A DNA stretch of 64,000 bases from Hedera helix (Eukaryota > Streptophyta > Magnoliopsida > Apiales > Araliaceae), in NCBI GenBank assembly GCA_947179155.2, contig OX359266.1:42495039-42559038 (forward strand), read 5' to 3'. Below the pieces are notes generated by a model. That model did no database searches and was not told the origin of the DNA. It saw only the letters and a program-made list of their open reading frames with translations. Positions 50,550-63,315 of this stretch are shown here, piece after piece; within the stretch, counting starts at the first letter, position 1; each line of letters starts with the position of its first letter. Made by a program: the position numbers and the translations under genes.

Positions 50550-51659
50550 TCAAAGCTTGAGCTCCAAATCAAGTCCATCTGGATTATCCTCCTCTTGATC
50601 CACAAGTCCAGCAGCTGGATCCTCCTCCTCTAATTGATTGACAAATCCCGCTGCTGGACCCCCTTCCTCTTGGTTGAGAAGTCCAAATGGATCCTCCGCC
50701 AGTACTTGATCATTCTGATTGGCGCTGTTGATTGCAGCACCCACCACATTTGGCATTGGTGGAGAATGAGAAACTCTCATGATCAGATCTGGTACCGGTC
50801 CAGGAGATTCAGAAACTCCCGTGAATTGATCAGGCACTGATCCACTACTACTCCCTATATGGAACGTGGAAGGGGTTGCCGGAGGAAGAAAAGTTTCCCG
50901 CTGGAGACTTTCCATCCTCAACCTATCGTAGGTCACCGGCACCTCTATCTGCTGCCATATGTTTTTCCGAAGCCTGAAATCGTAAGGGGCAGCAGTCCTG
51001 TCAAACATGTGGTTCTGATGTCGCTCAAAGTTATAAGTCGGAGGTGGCTTGTCAAACATGTTGTTTGGCAGGCTAAAGTTGTAAAGGGGAGGTAGCCTGT
51101 CAAACATCAAGTTGTTGTGCCCAAAGTTATAGGACGAGTTGGATGGCGATTGCGAGAACGACCACGGGTGAGTTGATTTTCCAATGAGGGAATTCATTCT
51201 CACCCCGAATGGGGAGAGGGTGGATCCATAAGGGTGATACAAACGCCCCATTTCCATGCGCCTTTTGTCACGAGGCCATTTCTCCATAGCGCGCTCTTTC
51301 TTATGTGCGTTTTGGTGACCTCCTAACGCCATACAAGTTGGGAACTTTTTTTGACAATATTTGCAACTGAAAAACTTCTTCGACCTAGATAATGACTCTA
51401 GGCGTTGTTCACCGGAGCTAAAACCCATGTTCGAGGGGTTCAACAAGTTGAGTTCAGGACTTTCTGCCGGTCCAATGTTGAGGTCTTCTGGTAGGTTGGG
51501 AATTTCGGGATTTGGTGGAATTGGAGGGTATTCTTCCTCAACCACCCCCTCTTTCACTTGGATCTTCTTCTCATCAACAGAAGAAGATTCATGAGAAGTG
51601 GCGGAGTTGCTTGAAGAAGAAGAATCAGATGCATAGAGCTCGAAACTGTGGGAATCCAT
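50550..51659 (-). CDS. Single C2H2 zinc-finger protein with EAR motif
   Basis: One exon, 369 residues from the ATG at 51659; an upstream in-frame ATG (51818) would add 53 residues lying in promoter and leader, so the MDSHS start was chosen. A Ser-rich N-terminus and Pro/Glu-rich stretch with NLLNPSN (71-77) precede one finger at about 97-119: Cys99, Cys102, His115, His119 (C-x2-C-x12-H-x3-H). The plant hallmark QALGGH is MALGGH here. After the finger come three imperfect copies of MFDR-x-PP-x-YNF (about 168-205), then two DPAAG-type acidic repeats, and the C-terminus DGLDLELKL, an LxLxL EAR repression motif. Known plant relatives (ZFP, KNUCKLES, LATE type) are nuclear transcriptional repressors acting in development. 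The target is unknown. A decayed paralogue lies inverted about 5 kb away (45263-45851). Confidence 0.88.
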   Translation of the reverse strand: MDSHSFELYASDSSSSSNSATSHESSSVDEKKIQVKEGVVEEEYPPIPPNPEIPNLPEDLNIGPAESPELNLLNPSNMGFSSGEQRLESLSRSKKFFSCKYCQKKFPTCMALGGHQNAHKKERAMEKWPRDKRRMEMGRLYHPYGSTLSPFGVRMNSLIGKSTHPWSFSQSPSNSSYNFGHNNLMFDRLPPLYNFSLPNNMFDKPPPTYNFERHQNHMFDRTAAPYDFRLRKNIWQQIEVPVTYDRLRMESLQRETFLPPATPSTFHIGSSSGSVPDQFTGVSESPGPVPDLIMRVSHSPPMPNVVGAAINSANQNDQVLAEDPFGLLNQEEGGPAAGFVNQLEEEDPAAGLVDQEEDNPDGLDLELKL

Positions 51660-51735
51660 GTCTAATCTAAACAACAGTGTGTTTCTGTGTTTGGAGAATG
51701 AGAAATGTGTGAAGACAGAATGAAGAGTTCTGTTC

Positions 51736-51743
51736 TTTAAATA
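51736..51743 (-). promoter_or_regulatory. Probable TATA box of the C2H2 gene
   Basis: Reads TATTTAAA on the minus strand, about 80 bases upstream of the ATG at 51659. This supports the shorter start, because the upstream in-frame ATG at 51818 would lie before it. Confidence 0.5.
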
Positions 51744-51818
51744 AAGAGGGCTTAGAGGAGGTTTAATGCTCGTTCCTTGCCTAAGGAACGTGATTAATAG
51801 GGTGACCAGATTTCCCAA

Positions 51819-53985
51819 TATGTATGAAAATATTATATAAAATATTATGAATTATTTTTATTTTAAAAATCTCATATTAATTGCGCCTAATTCATGCGGA
51901 TTAGATTATTATAATTTTTCTTATATTACTCGACTTTATTCAAAATCATATTTTTCCAGTAATTAATGATTAAAATATACTGAATTAATCCCTCGTTCTA
52001 TTCTCCTATATAGTGGGACCTGAATGCTAAACTTCGAATTTGTAGTTGAAATACATTTACAGTTTCATATAATTAAAATTTAGTTAAATTTTGACACTCG
52101 ATTCCAATTCTAAGAATTGAAATTAGTTGTCAAACATAACTTTATCAAAGTCAAATATCACTATTGTATTGATATTTAATGATTTTTTAAGGGTCCATTA
52201 TGACACCTGTTAATGTAATAAAAACATCTGTATTTCATATATATCTATAAAATTCAAAATTGATATATAGTGTAAGATTGCGATTATTAAATAGGTATCT
52301 ATGTTTGATAAGGTAGATCGAGATAAATTAAATATATGACTATGGTCAATGGTCCTTATACATAAGAATTTATATTTTTATAAGTAAAATTATTAATTTT
52401 ACAAATTTATTATACAATGATAGACCCTATTTATTATTTATATAAAAAAGAAATTGTTAAATTATTATTTTTATTTAAAAAATATTAATTTTATATATGT
52501 AATACTTTAAAGTAATATCTTTTGGGATAATATCTTATTAAATGCTTTGCATTGTAGATCTTACACACATCATATGCGAATCTATGTTTTATGTAGTCTT
52601 TAGTTGTTTAATTAATTTAAAGGTGAAGAAGAAATATGCATAATTTACATTATGGTCGGACAAAACTTGTTATTTTGAAATGCTTTCAAATGAGTACACA
52701 AGTTTATTCTTGACTTTCCAAACTCCTTTCAACAGCAAATGATAATTTCCGTACAAAATTATAGGTTTTGAATCGAGTGGAGTATGTTCTCATAAATAAA
52801 TAAATAATAATATTAATATTAATAATGATAATAATAATAGAGAAGAGAGAGATAATCGATTTGAGTAAAAATGGATATGGTCCCCTATATTACACCTCTC
52901 CAATTTCATCTATATTTTTATAGTTGCAAATAGTATAATTGAAATAAATATTGGTAAACTAATTTATTATATTGAATAGTTTAATTGTTCCAAAAACAAA
53001 AGTAATTTGAAACTTTTTTATCATTTGATAAACGTGTGAATTTTTCATCAAAATTTTAATAGTTAAAAATTCTTTTAAACTTTTAACGGTAAAAATATTT
53101 TTTATGATTTTAATTTTTTATAGGATTGATCTTAATATCATTAACTATCTATTAACATATTTTGATCATTATTAACAAAATTATTAAAATCAAATAATTG
53201 GTGTATTAGATAGAATATAATTAGAGAGAAAATGTAACGAAGGGCAGCCAAATCTGTAAAAATGATCCATTGAAGATGCAATAAAATTGAATTAATTAAA
53301 AAAAAATTCCAACATTAAATATTATAGTAACATTGTACATTATATAGCTTTTAATTAAAATATTAAATTAGTTTTACTTAAAATCTGAGCTGTTTATGTT
53401 TATTTTGTTATAAATATTTGGAAAGTGCATCAAAGAAACCAAACACTGAAGCACACATCAAGATCAATCTTCGTCTTCCCATCTTGGTACGAGATAACAC
53501 TACATGATATAATTTTTCTTGTGTCTTACCAAACAAGAGCGTTACTATGCCATAGCATATTACGAGGGACTCCCTCGGTTAATAATGAGGTTTACATACA
53601 ACACCGCAGCTATTCTTCACATTAAATTTAATCTTTAAAATTTAATATATAATATAATACATTATTTTATATAATTACATAATTGCATCAACGATGTACA
53701 TGTATTTGACATGAACGGATATACTTTGTGAACCAAACTTATAATTAATAGCACTCATATTATTACTTTATTTTATTTGTCCCACAAATCAAAGTTAATT
53801 TTGTCAATATATTCATTTAATTTTGATACCTTTTTCCTTTTATAATCGCAATTATCTATATTAAAATGATCATTACCGGGAGAGCTTGACTTAATTAGAA
53901 AATTATTAATATCTATTATTATATATGCTAAAACATACTACATTAACATCAAGTAATGATACACGTCAATCTGTCTATTACTCTA
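51819..53985. other. Intergenic, AT-rich, no gene recognised
   Basis: Beyond the C2H2 promoter the sequence is AT-rich with ATA/TAA runs near 52800-52840. The frame at 53425-53625 has no similarity to known proteins. No RNA gene was seen. Confidence 0.45.
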
Positions 53986-54049
53986 CTTTCCTACTGCATT
54001 TATTACAATTGATTTATTACTATATTTATCCAATAATCTATTTTTTAAA

Positions 54050-55225
54050 TATTAACCCATAAAAATATAAAATTATCTACAAATATAAATTTAATTTTTA
54101 ATATAATTGCATATAACTCTCACACATAAAAATATGTAATTATCCAATCATTTTTTTAAAATTTTCTTATAGCTAATTCTCACACACAAAAAAATATGTA
54201 ATATTATCCCATAATTCAATACAAATATAATTCGGGTTTATATATATATAATTCTCACAAAAAAGAATATGTATTTTTTTCACTTTTTGTGTGAGTATGA
54301 AATTAAAAAATTATAAATGTAAAATTATCCCATAATTCAATACAAATATAAATAAGGTTTTTATATATATAATTCTCACAAAAAAGAATATGTATTTTTT
54401 TTCACTTTTTGTGTGAGTATGAAATTAAAAAATTGTAAATGTAAAATTATCCCATAATTGCATATAACTCTCACACAATAATTTTTTGAATTTTTTAAAG
54501 CTAATTTTTTTTAATATTATCCCATAAAATTGTAAATGTAAAATTATCTCATAATTGAAAATAACTCTCACACAATAATTTTTTGTACTTTTTTAAAGCT
54601 AATTATTTTTTAATATTATCTCATACTTGTATATAACTTTCACACATAAAAATATGTAATTATTCAATAATTTGGTATTTTTTTTATAGCTACTTCTCAC
54701 ACAAAAAAAAGAAGTAATATTATCCCATAATTCAACATAAATATAAATCTAGTTTTTATATATATAATTATCAAAAAAACAAAAATCTGTATTTTTTTCA
54801 CTTTTTGTGTGAGTATGGAGTTAAAAAATTATAAATATAAAATTATCCCATAATTGCAGATAACTCTTACATAATAATTTTTTGAATATTATCTCATAAT
54901 TGCAAATAATTCTCACATAAAAAAATATGTAATTTAAAACTAATTATAGTTGAATAATTTTTCCACTACACTCAATCTGAATATTCTCACACAGACAAAA
55001 AAATATGTAATTTAAAACTAATTACAGCTGAATAATTTGAAATTTAAAACTATCTAAAAAATAAATTTTGTTATTTATATAGATAATCTTTGGTTTTTTA
55101 ATTTCTTAACATCTAATTCTCACGCAATTTTTTTTTAATTTTCACGCATAAAATTTCTAAGATTTTTTTAATTTCATACTCACACAAAAAATACTGATAT
55201 TATAAAGTTAAAAATTGAGCATACA
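54050..55225. repeat. Satellite-like AT repeat, about 121-bp units (left part)
   Basis: The word ATTATCCCATAATT recurs. Units 54203-54323 and 54324-54445 are near-identical tandem copies, including AATTCTCACAAAAAAGAATA and CACTTTTTGTGTGAGTATG; a third, diverged copy lies at about 54719-54840. The repeat resumes at 62229 after the nested LTR insertion. Class unknown; no coding content. Confidence 0.75.
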
Positions 55226-58022
55226 TGTGAACCCCCCAAATTCGGGTTCAATACATTCTATAAATTAAAGTAGAATATATAAACATAATTTGTTCATTAA
55301 CTATAAATCCCAAGATCTAACAACTTTGACTTAAATACAAAACACACACTTCAATTGTATCAAAGGGTTTACACAAGAAAATTACATAAGTTAACGAGAT
55401 AACTAATCATGCATATTAATATAATCTTTGACTTTTTTTATTGCCTTTGTTCTTCTTATAGCATTCGGGCTTAGCTGAAAAAATATCATGATATAGTAAG
55501 GGTAAGCAACTACTTTGCTTAGCAAGTTTAAGTAAATAATGAATACAAGAATGATATATCATGACTGCAAAAGAATTAACTTATGAGTTTTCAACGATAT
55601 ATATAATGATTGTGAAAGAACGAAAATCAAGTTTCAATTAAAAAAAAGAGTTTGAATTTTACTGTTGAGTGACCATTATGGACCATAAACCAATATCAAT
55701 GCATATCATAAATTTAACTAAACCTTTTAGTGTTTTGGTATTTGAGGGGATCAGCTTCTTATACCCTATGTGTATACATAACATTCAGACATCTTGCGCA
55801 TATTCGATTTTTCAATAATATTCCCCTTGTTAAGGGTTATTCTTTCTCAGTCTTACTATAGGAGTCTGAACCAACTATTGGTTTGGATTAGCTTTTAAAA
55901 GTATTCAAGTAAATGAATTCATACATGTATTGTCTAGCCGAAACAGTTATTTTAGACTTTCTTCTTAAGTTGTTCATGAATAAAAGAACTTTAATGTTTC
56001 ATAGTTAAATGATGAAACAATGTTCAATTGCACACAAGTATGAATAACAATAATAATATTGATGTGGATTAATTTTCAATAATTAAACCACTTTGAAAAG
56101 TAAATGAAATTTGGGGTATAGGAAACTTGTCTGTTCCCGCTGATTATAATTAATCAATTTAAATTAATTCCTTTTGGAAAGACCTAGCATTAGTAAGGTT
56201 GATCTTTGAATTAGTATATCACATATTGGTTCATATTAATAACATTTGTACATCTTACTTTAAATTATTTAACATTTAATCACATAATTAAACATTAAGT
56301 AATATATTAAACACTTAGAAATATTATCATTCTTTGATAATATTTTAATCACTTGTTAATATTACTAATTATTTAATAATATTTAAATTCATTATTAATA
56401 TTATTAATCATTTAATAATATTTTAACCATTTAATAATACTTTAATCATTTACTAATATTATTATTCATTTAATAATATTTTATTCATTTACTATTATTA
56501 TTATTCATGTAATAATATTTGTTTTTCTATTTCTAATATTATTAATCATTTAATTCTTAACTAAATATTTAATAATATTTTAATTATTTTAATTGGGTCT
56601 CATAATAATATTATTTAATTTATACATTTTCTGGCCCATTTTGGTTTTAATAGACCTGGCCCGACCCGTTAAACTGATCCAAGCCGTTTTAAATTCAATT
56701 TTTTAGGTCGGCGCTGTAGCGCCCAATTTTGTACTGCAAACCGACGTTGCAGTGCTGCTGGGCAGAAAACATTTTTTAAGTTTTCTAATTTTTTCAACTT
56801 GTGCTACTTTGATTCAATCTTCAATAAAATATATTATACACATCCAAATGGCTCCAAAATTGATTTATTATCTTACTAATTATTGTTCTTCAATATTTTT
56901 AATGAATCAATTAACTTTTTGAAACCATTTTGACACAAAAATTATGATCGAACAACTAGGGTTTGAAAATCAACATGTTTTGGTAAGGACGTCATAACTC
57001 ATTCATTTTAACACATTGTCCATTGATTCAAGTTAGGTTATCTTTGTAACTTATAGATCTATCACATAGAACACCAAACTTATAAATGCAACTTTTACAT
57101 GCAACTTAAACCACAAATCATCAATATACATATCAAACTAGGGTTTTCAACCGGTTAACGTAGTCATCTACATAGTCATATACTTTCTTACATTTATGGA
57201 CATATATTACCTCAAATAGCCACATAACTCATGGATCTACACAAATACATGGATATATAGCCATTAGTTTAGAAAAATTGGTTTTCACTATTTGTTTTAA
57301 AAACTAAATAAACATACATGCAACTTTGACTAAATATGACATGCTACAACTATAGGTCTCACATATTCATATATTCTCCTTCCACGAACCAACCTTATAA
57401 TTTCAGAACTCACTATAGTTTCACAACACAAAGATTTCTCCCACAAACAACCAATAAAAGCACAATAAAAACACTACATTACAAAAACAAAAAAAGGTTT
57501 AAAGGATAAGAAACTTTTCAACCTCTTAGTTTTGGATGCTCTTCTTCTCTTTCTCCCAAAGTAAGATATAAAGCTAGGTGACTCCACTTTAACTCCTTGA
57601 TCTACACCCAAAATGCTCTCAACACGTAGTGTTTCAAGCTCGCTACTCTCTAAGAACACAAGAACTCTCTCTTGCTCCCAAAATTCTCTTTATAATCTAT
57701 ACTTGGTGAACTTTCAAGCATTATTGGAGTACTCTATATATAGGACTTAACTAAGTTCACTTAAACTCTACTAATCAACCAATACATAGTTAAATTACTC
57801 TTTAATCCAACAAAGACAATATCCACTTTTTAAGGAAAGTGATTTGCATTGGAGAGGGTTTTAGAGATTTATGTTTTCTTGGAACAATTTAGGGAGTTCT
57901 TAAGCATTGCACCCCCCAATGTATCGGCTATTGTAAGACCCCAACTTTTATGAAATACAAGTTAATTTTTCTTCATATATATATATATATATATTAAAAC
58001 GGTAAGTGGATAAATTAACAAA

Positions 58023-59219
58023 CACTACAAGAAAAAAGCTTATCTCCGACGGAATTTTCCGTCGTAAATAAGCAAATTTCGTTGGAATTACCTTATTTCC
58101 GACGAAAAATTCGGTCAGAAATTCGGTCGTAACTAAGCTCGTCGGGATTAATTCCGTCGAAAATTCAGTTGGAAACTAAAAGTTATTTCCGACGGAAATT
58201 CCGTCGGAAATAACTTTTAGTTTTTTTAAAAAAAAAAATGTAGTGGATACCTTCAGATCCCACTTGGAAATGCGTTTACGGCCACTTCCAGTCATCCAAT
58301 CCTCACAGAAAAGAAGGAACATATAGCAACATATAGCAAATACACAAAAAATGTAATTCTCAAACAAAATAGTAAGCAAGCAAGCCACTTGCTTTGCCAA
58401 AACAAGAAAATCCGCCTAATATGATTCATAGAAAATGCAAGGGAAAAAATGAAAATAGAAAAATCTAATATTTAAATTATTCAAATTGATGGCAATGAAA
58501 ATTGAGCACAATACTTATGAACAATTATGCAAGAAGCAATGATGTAAAGATTTATAAAAGTAAGTTTTATACAAGTACAATGAATCCACCCGCTACACAT
58601 AAACTTACACCATCTCCTAATTCAATAAATAGAAAATCTCCTAATTCGTTACATGTCCACATACCCACAACTATTTACATATGTTGAATAAATATAAACA
58701 GAAAGCCCCGTGAACTTGCAAAGCAAAAATCTCTACTGGGCCAAACCTTATACACACACACACCCCCACAAACCTTATACACTCGGACGGGGGGCGGAGG
58801 AGAAGCAACACCGGCAACCGGATGTGGTGGGTTGGAGGGGAAACGAGAGAGATGAGAGAGAAAACGCGGTGGAAAAAAGAAAGAAATGAAAAGAAGCAGA
58901 AGTTAACTGATCGGGCTGAAGTACTGGATTCAAAAGTTATTTCCGACGGAATTTTCGTCAAAAAAAGTTTGTCAAATTTAACTTTATTTTCCACTGATAT
59001 TCCATCGAAATTAACATTATTCCGTCGAATATAACTTTGGCGGTGGCGGGAATTTTGCCGCCAAAACATCCTGCGTATCCTCGACGAAATTTTGTCGGGT
59101 ATAAATTATATCCGACGGAATTAATTCTGACGGAATATTCCGTCGAAAATAATATATTTACGATTGAATATATTCCGTCGACATTAATTCCGTCGGGATT
59201 AAGTGTTTTTCTTATAGTG
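58023..59219. mobile_element. Non-autonomous CACTA element
   Basis: Ends CACTACAAGAAAAAAGC (58023) and CTTATAGTG (59219) are the CACTA-type termini (CACTA...TAGTG), flanked by AAA on both sides, fitting the 3-bp duplication. Subterminal regions hold many direct and inverted copies of TCCGACGGAA / TTCCGTCGGAA (58046-58210 and 58930-59200), the typical transposase-binding subterminal repeats. 1197 bp; no transposase frame. Confidence 0.88.
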
Positions 59220-59867
59220 AAAAGTTAAAGTTAAAAAATATTTTGTGTAAATTTTATCTTGTCGGAGAATATTCATTTTGTCGGAAAATATTCGATTCGT
59301 ACGACTGCGCCGAAATAACCAAACATTGGTGGACCTCACAACGAAATATTGTCGAATATAAAAAATGACATAAGTAAATTTTTTAAATAAAAATTGTCAA
59401 TGGTACTATCTTTTAACTGTTAAAATATCCGGTGGTAAAATAATAGTAGAACAAGGTATTGTACAATAACATATGGTATTTCACAGTAGCACATGGTATT
59501 GCACAATATTTCATATTATTGAACTGATAAAGTGGCTATTGTACAATATTGACTTTATTGAACCAATAATTGTCACATGCATAATAGTTCATATTATTGA
59601 ACTAATAATTGTCATAGTAGCATATGCACAGTAATTCACATTATTGAATCAATAATTATCATTACATAGTAACATGTTCTTTCTTTTATTTATTTTCTAC
59701 ATTATTGTTATCCCTATTATGATGTTGATTAAACTATTGTATTCCATTATTAGTTAATTTTTATGCTAGTATTGTGAGTCTATAACTCATAAAGTCAACC
59801 ACACTGCATTTACAATAATTGGTTAAATAATGAATAATTGGTGAATTATTGTTACATAATTGAATTT

Positions 59868-60040
59868 ATAAAGTTATTTAATTTATATACGTTATATAAA
59901 GTTAATTATTTTATATATAAAGTTAATTATTTTATTTATAAAGTTAATTGTTTTATATATAAAGTTAATTATTTTATATATAAAGTTAATTGATTTATAT
60001 AAAGTTAGTTGTTTTATATATAAAATTAGTTATTTTATTA
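59868..60040. repeat. Minisatellite, about 21-bp unit, 7-8 copies
   Basis: TATAAAGTTAATTATTTTATA repeats with small length changes (TTA for TTG, TTT for TAT) within LTR-like element 3. Confidence 0.85.
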
Positions 60041-61694
60041 ATATATGAAATGAATGGTATAAATTAAAAGAAATTTGAATGAATGGTTTAGATTAAAAAA
60101 ATCTTAAAAGATGAAACATGTGGTATGAATTAAACATTATCTTAAAATATAAAGTTTTGATTAAATTATAAAATCTTGGATTATGATAAATAAAATAAAA
60201 TAAAATAAAAAGGCTATAAATAGAGGCCTTAATTTAAGGATTTTTCATAAACTTCATTGCATATTCTTTCTTTTACTTTCTAAAATATTATTTTGTATAA
60301 GTTTTCTCTATGTGTGCTTAAGCTATCGTGGGTATTTGTGAAGATCAGTAAGAGTACATGAGTTGTTCAAGTAAGTTTTTTTATAATACTTAGTCAAGTA
60401 ATCACACACATTACACGGTGTTTATAAATCTTCTTTTATAAGACCTTTTTCCTTTAGAAAATTCATTTTGAAAAACTCTCTCTTGAAGATTCTTTTGAAA
60501 TAATATTTTCAAAAATTATTTTAAAGTTTATTATATTTTATTCTGTACACTACACAAATTTTTACTATCAAATCACTTTTAATGATTTTATACGAATTGA
60601 CATACACCATGAAATTATATGTGATAATTACTAATTAAATTATAAATATATAGGTTGATCAACTTCATTTAAATCAATATACAGTCACGTGTTAAGGTAA
60701 GGGATATTATTTTCTTTCATACTCTTAAACTTACTCTGGTAAGTATTATTCGGTAAAACCCCCTGAAATGATTATATGTTCTTTAATAGTTTGTGCTTCA
60801 TTTAATATCATTTCATTTGAACCTTCCTATTTACTTGAACTTTTCTATTGAACTTTAACAGTTATTTTGAACTGTGGATCATGAATTTGAGTCTACATCA
60901 TGTTGACAATTTGGACATTATTTGACTTAGAACAAAGTATCCTATTATTCTATTCATCATTTATATCTCTGTTGTTATTATAATCATCAAGAATCAAGTT
61001 GTTGTGAATATATGTGGCTTGGGATACAGATGATAGGATAAAAACGATATAATGGTAGTGTGTCTTTTAGGGCACGTGGTGAATGTTCCATTTGGCTTGG
61101 GGCAAAGAAGAACTGTTGTTGGTATGATCATGACCAGTGGTGTTTCAGATGATAAAAGTTGATGACATTTTTATGAAAAAGGGAAACTAGTGGACATCAT
61201 AGTCTACATGATTCTTTTAAAGGATTGCTCATTCCGCTGCTATTATTAATCTAAAACTTGTTGTTTATTATATTATATCATGAACTTAACTGTTAAAAAC
61301 TAATGATAATTTACTTATTGTTATCTTAGTCATGATATTTTTTTACTAACTATTTGAGCTCCCACTTTCATTTGTTTCATTGTCCTTTAGGAAATTAGAG
61401 AGTAGTTGGGTCTAGTCAGGGAATGGAGTGAAGGCCCGAGTGATAGTTGTAATAGTCTTCACATGTTGTAAAATAGTGTGACAATAATAGTAAAGACTTA
61501 GTTGTATATTATTAAGCTTTGTATTTTTGTACTATGTACTATTTTGTAATAGTTACTGTATATTTTTAGTATCTCAAATCTAGCTGTGTAGGCCCAGATT
61601 TAGGGGCGTCACAACTACTCTCCACCCAAAATCCCTCCATTTTATATATTTTTTTCATCAATTATGTATCCATATATACATATTTATATACACA

Positions 61695-61745
<51 letters not shown>
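61695..61745. repeat. TA microsatellite
   Basis: Uninterrupted TA run of about 50 bases inside LTR-like element 4. Confidence 0.9.
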
Positions 61746-61748
<3 letters not shown>

Positions 61749-62057
61749 CAATTAATACTTGCTTTTATTTATGCTCCACATTGGACTCTTGAATTAATTC
61801 TATTTGGGCTCATCAATTTCAATTATTTGGGCTTAACAATTAATTCCAATTGGGCTACTAATTTGATTCCATTGGACTATAATTAATAAATTCATTGGGT
61901 TCAACATATAATTCAATTAGACTTATTATTTAAATTCATTTAGCTGCATTGTTGGGTTAATTTACAAAACACCAACACATACATTTACTTGGCTTATGTA
62001 ATTAATTTATCCATTCATTAATTTCACTACATTATTACATTTAATATATGAATAATA

Positions 62058-62058
<1 letters not shown>

Positions 62059-62121
<63 letters not shown>
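62059..62121. repeat. AC microsatellite
   Basis: Uninterrupted AC run of about 62 bases inside LTR-like element 4, near its 5' end (minus orientation). Confidence 0.95.
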
Positions 62122-62122
<1 letters not shown>

Positions 62123-62228
62123 TCCTTCAATCACATAAATGTACAATTAATTCATACAAAAAATTATTTTATTAATAATTTGTTCTTAATTCTAATTACA
62201 ACGTGATTTAAGATTCATATCCATTACA

Positions 62229-63315
62229 ATACAAATCTAAACTGATATTTATATTCCAAAATTGCAGCAAATTCGAATTAATTTTATCCCAAATTCATGG
62301 GTGATTGATGTAAATATTTTTTTTATTCACCATTTAAATAGAGATTAACACTTTCATTACAAATCACTTTACAAAATTCTCTCATTCTTATAATTTTTTA
62401 TTATACAGTAAGATTAATTTTTTTTATTCCTCTATTACTATTGGTAATACATCCAGTTGTTTTGCCTCACCCATAAATTTAACTTCAAGTTTGTGTCATT
62501 TGATTATATCCCAATATTGCAACAATTTCAAATTGAAATTATCCAATAATTTGGTATTTAAATTGTTTTATTATCCAATTTTTTGCAGATAACTATGTCA
62601 CATAAATATATGATATTATCCAATAATTTCAATTTTTTATTTTTTTGTTTTATAAAAAAATTTTAGCCACAAAAATATGTAATATTATCCCATAATTGGG
62701 TTTTTGAACTTTATTTACAGATGATTTTCAAGCATAAATTTTTATAAATATTTTTAATTCCTTACAAAAAAATAAAAATTGTAACATTGTCCCATAAATA
62801 TGTCATGCACACAAATCTAAACTGATATTATATCAAAAAAGTACAACAATTTCAAATTATATCCAATAATTTAGTTTTTGAATTGTTTTACTACCCCATT
62901 TTTATAGATAACTTTGACACATAATTACCTGATATTATCCAATAATTTAAATTTTTCATTTTTTTACAAATAATTCTCAGGCAAAAAAATATGTAATATT
63001 ATCCCATAATTGAACTTTTAAACTTTATTTGCAGAAAAATTTCACCCATAATTTTTTTAAATTCCTTAATCACACAAAAAAATATAACATTATCCCATAA
63101 ATACAAATCTAAACTATTATTATATCCCAAAATTGCATCAATTTTAAATTGATATTATATCCCATAATTCCAGTTTGATATTATACTAAATTGATGGGTG
63201 ATTGATCTAAACAAGTGTTTTATTCACCCTAGCTATAAATAAAGACCAACTTTTTTTATTCCAAATCACGCCAGAAATAATTTTTAGTTATATATATTTC
63301 ATTAAAATGAATAAT
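62229..63315. repeat. Satellite-like AT repeat (right part)
   Basis: Continues the repeat interrupted at 55225. ATTATCCCATAATT words return (about 62685 and 62998), and two diverged copies of an ACAAATCTAAACTGATATTATAT...ATTGATGGGTGATTGAT-like unit occur near 62229-62320 and 63100-63210. No gene recognised. Confidence 0.65.

Larger units (their letters stand above)
57932..61613 (+). mobile_element. LTR-like element 3, nested in element 4, hosting a CACTA
   Basis: Begins TGTAAGACCCC at 57932 and ends GGGGCGTCACA at 61613. The flanks GCTAT (57927-57931) and ACTAC (61614-61618) fit one 5-bp GCTAC duplication with one C-to-T and one G-to-A change; element 1 supplies the uninterrupted GGCTACTCCC-like (inverted GGAGTAGCC) sequence at about 1777-1786. 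Without the CACTA it is about 2.5 kb. A TATAAATAG lies near 60216 and a minisatellite of about 21-bp units at 59868-60040. No polyprotein. Confidence 0.7.
55226..62228 (-). mobile_element. Solo-LTR-like element 4, minus orientation, hosting element 3
   Basis: Its 3' end (plus strand TGTGAACCCCCCAAATTCGG) is at 55226 and its 5' end (plus strand ...CCATTACA) at 62228, flanked by ATACA at 55221-55225 and 62229-62233, a perfect 5-bp duplication. With element 3 removed it is about 3.3 kb. Its 5' 100 bases align with the 5' end of element 1 when inverted (TGTAATG, then TTGTAATTA), and its 3' region aligns with 6760-7454. It contains ATTTAATAATATTT minisatellite units at about 56330-56590, a GGCGCTGTAGCGCC palindrome near 56711 and an (AC)n tract at 62059-62121. 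No gag-pol frame. Confidence 0.82.

Noticed and set aside
51660..51818. 53-residue N-terminal extension of the C2H2 protein
   Set aside because: It overlaps the likely TATA box and leader, and the paralogue starts at the equivalent of MDSHS.
58671..59069. Open frames on both strands inside the CACTA element
   Set aside because: Contain subterminal repeats and no transposase motif.
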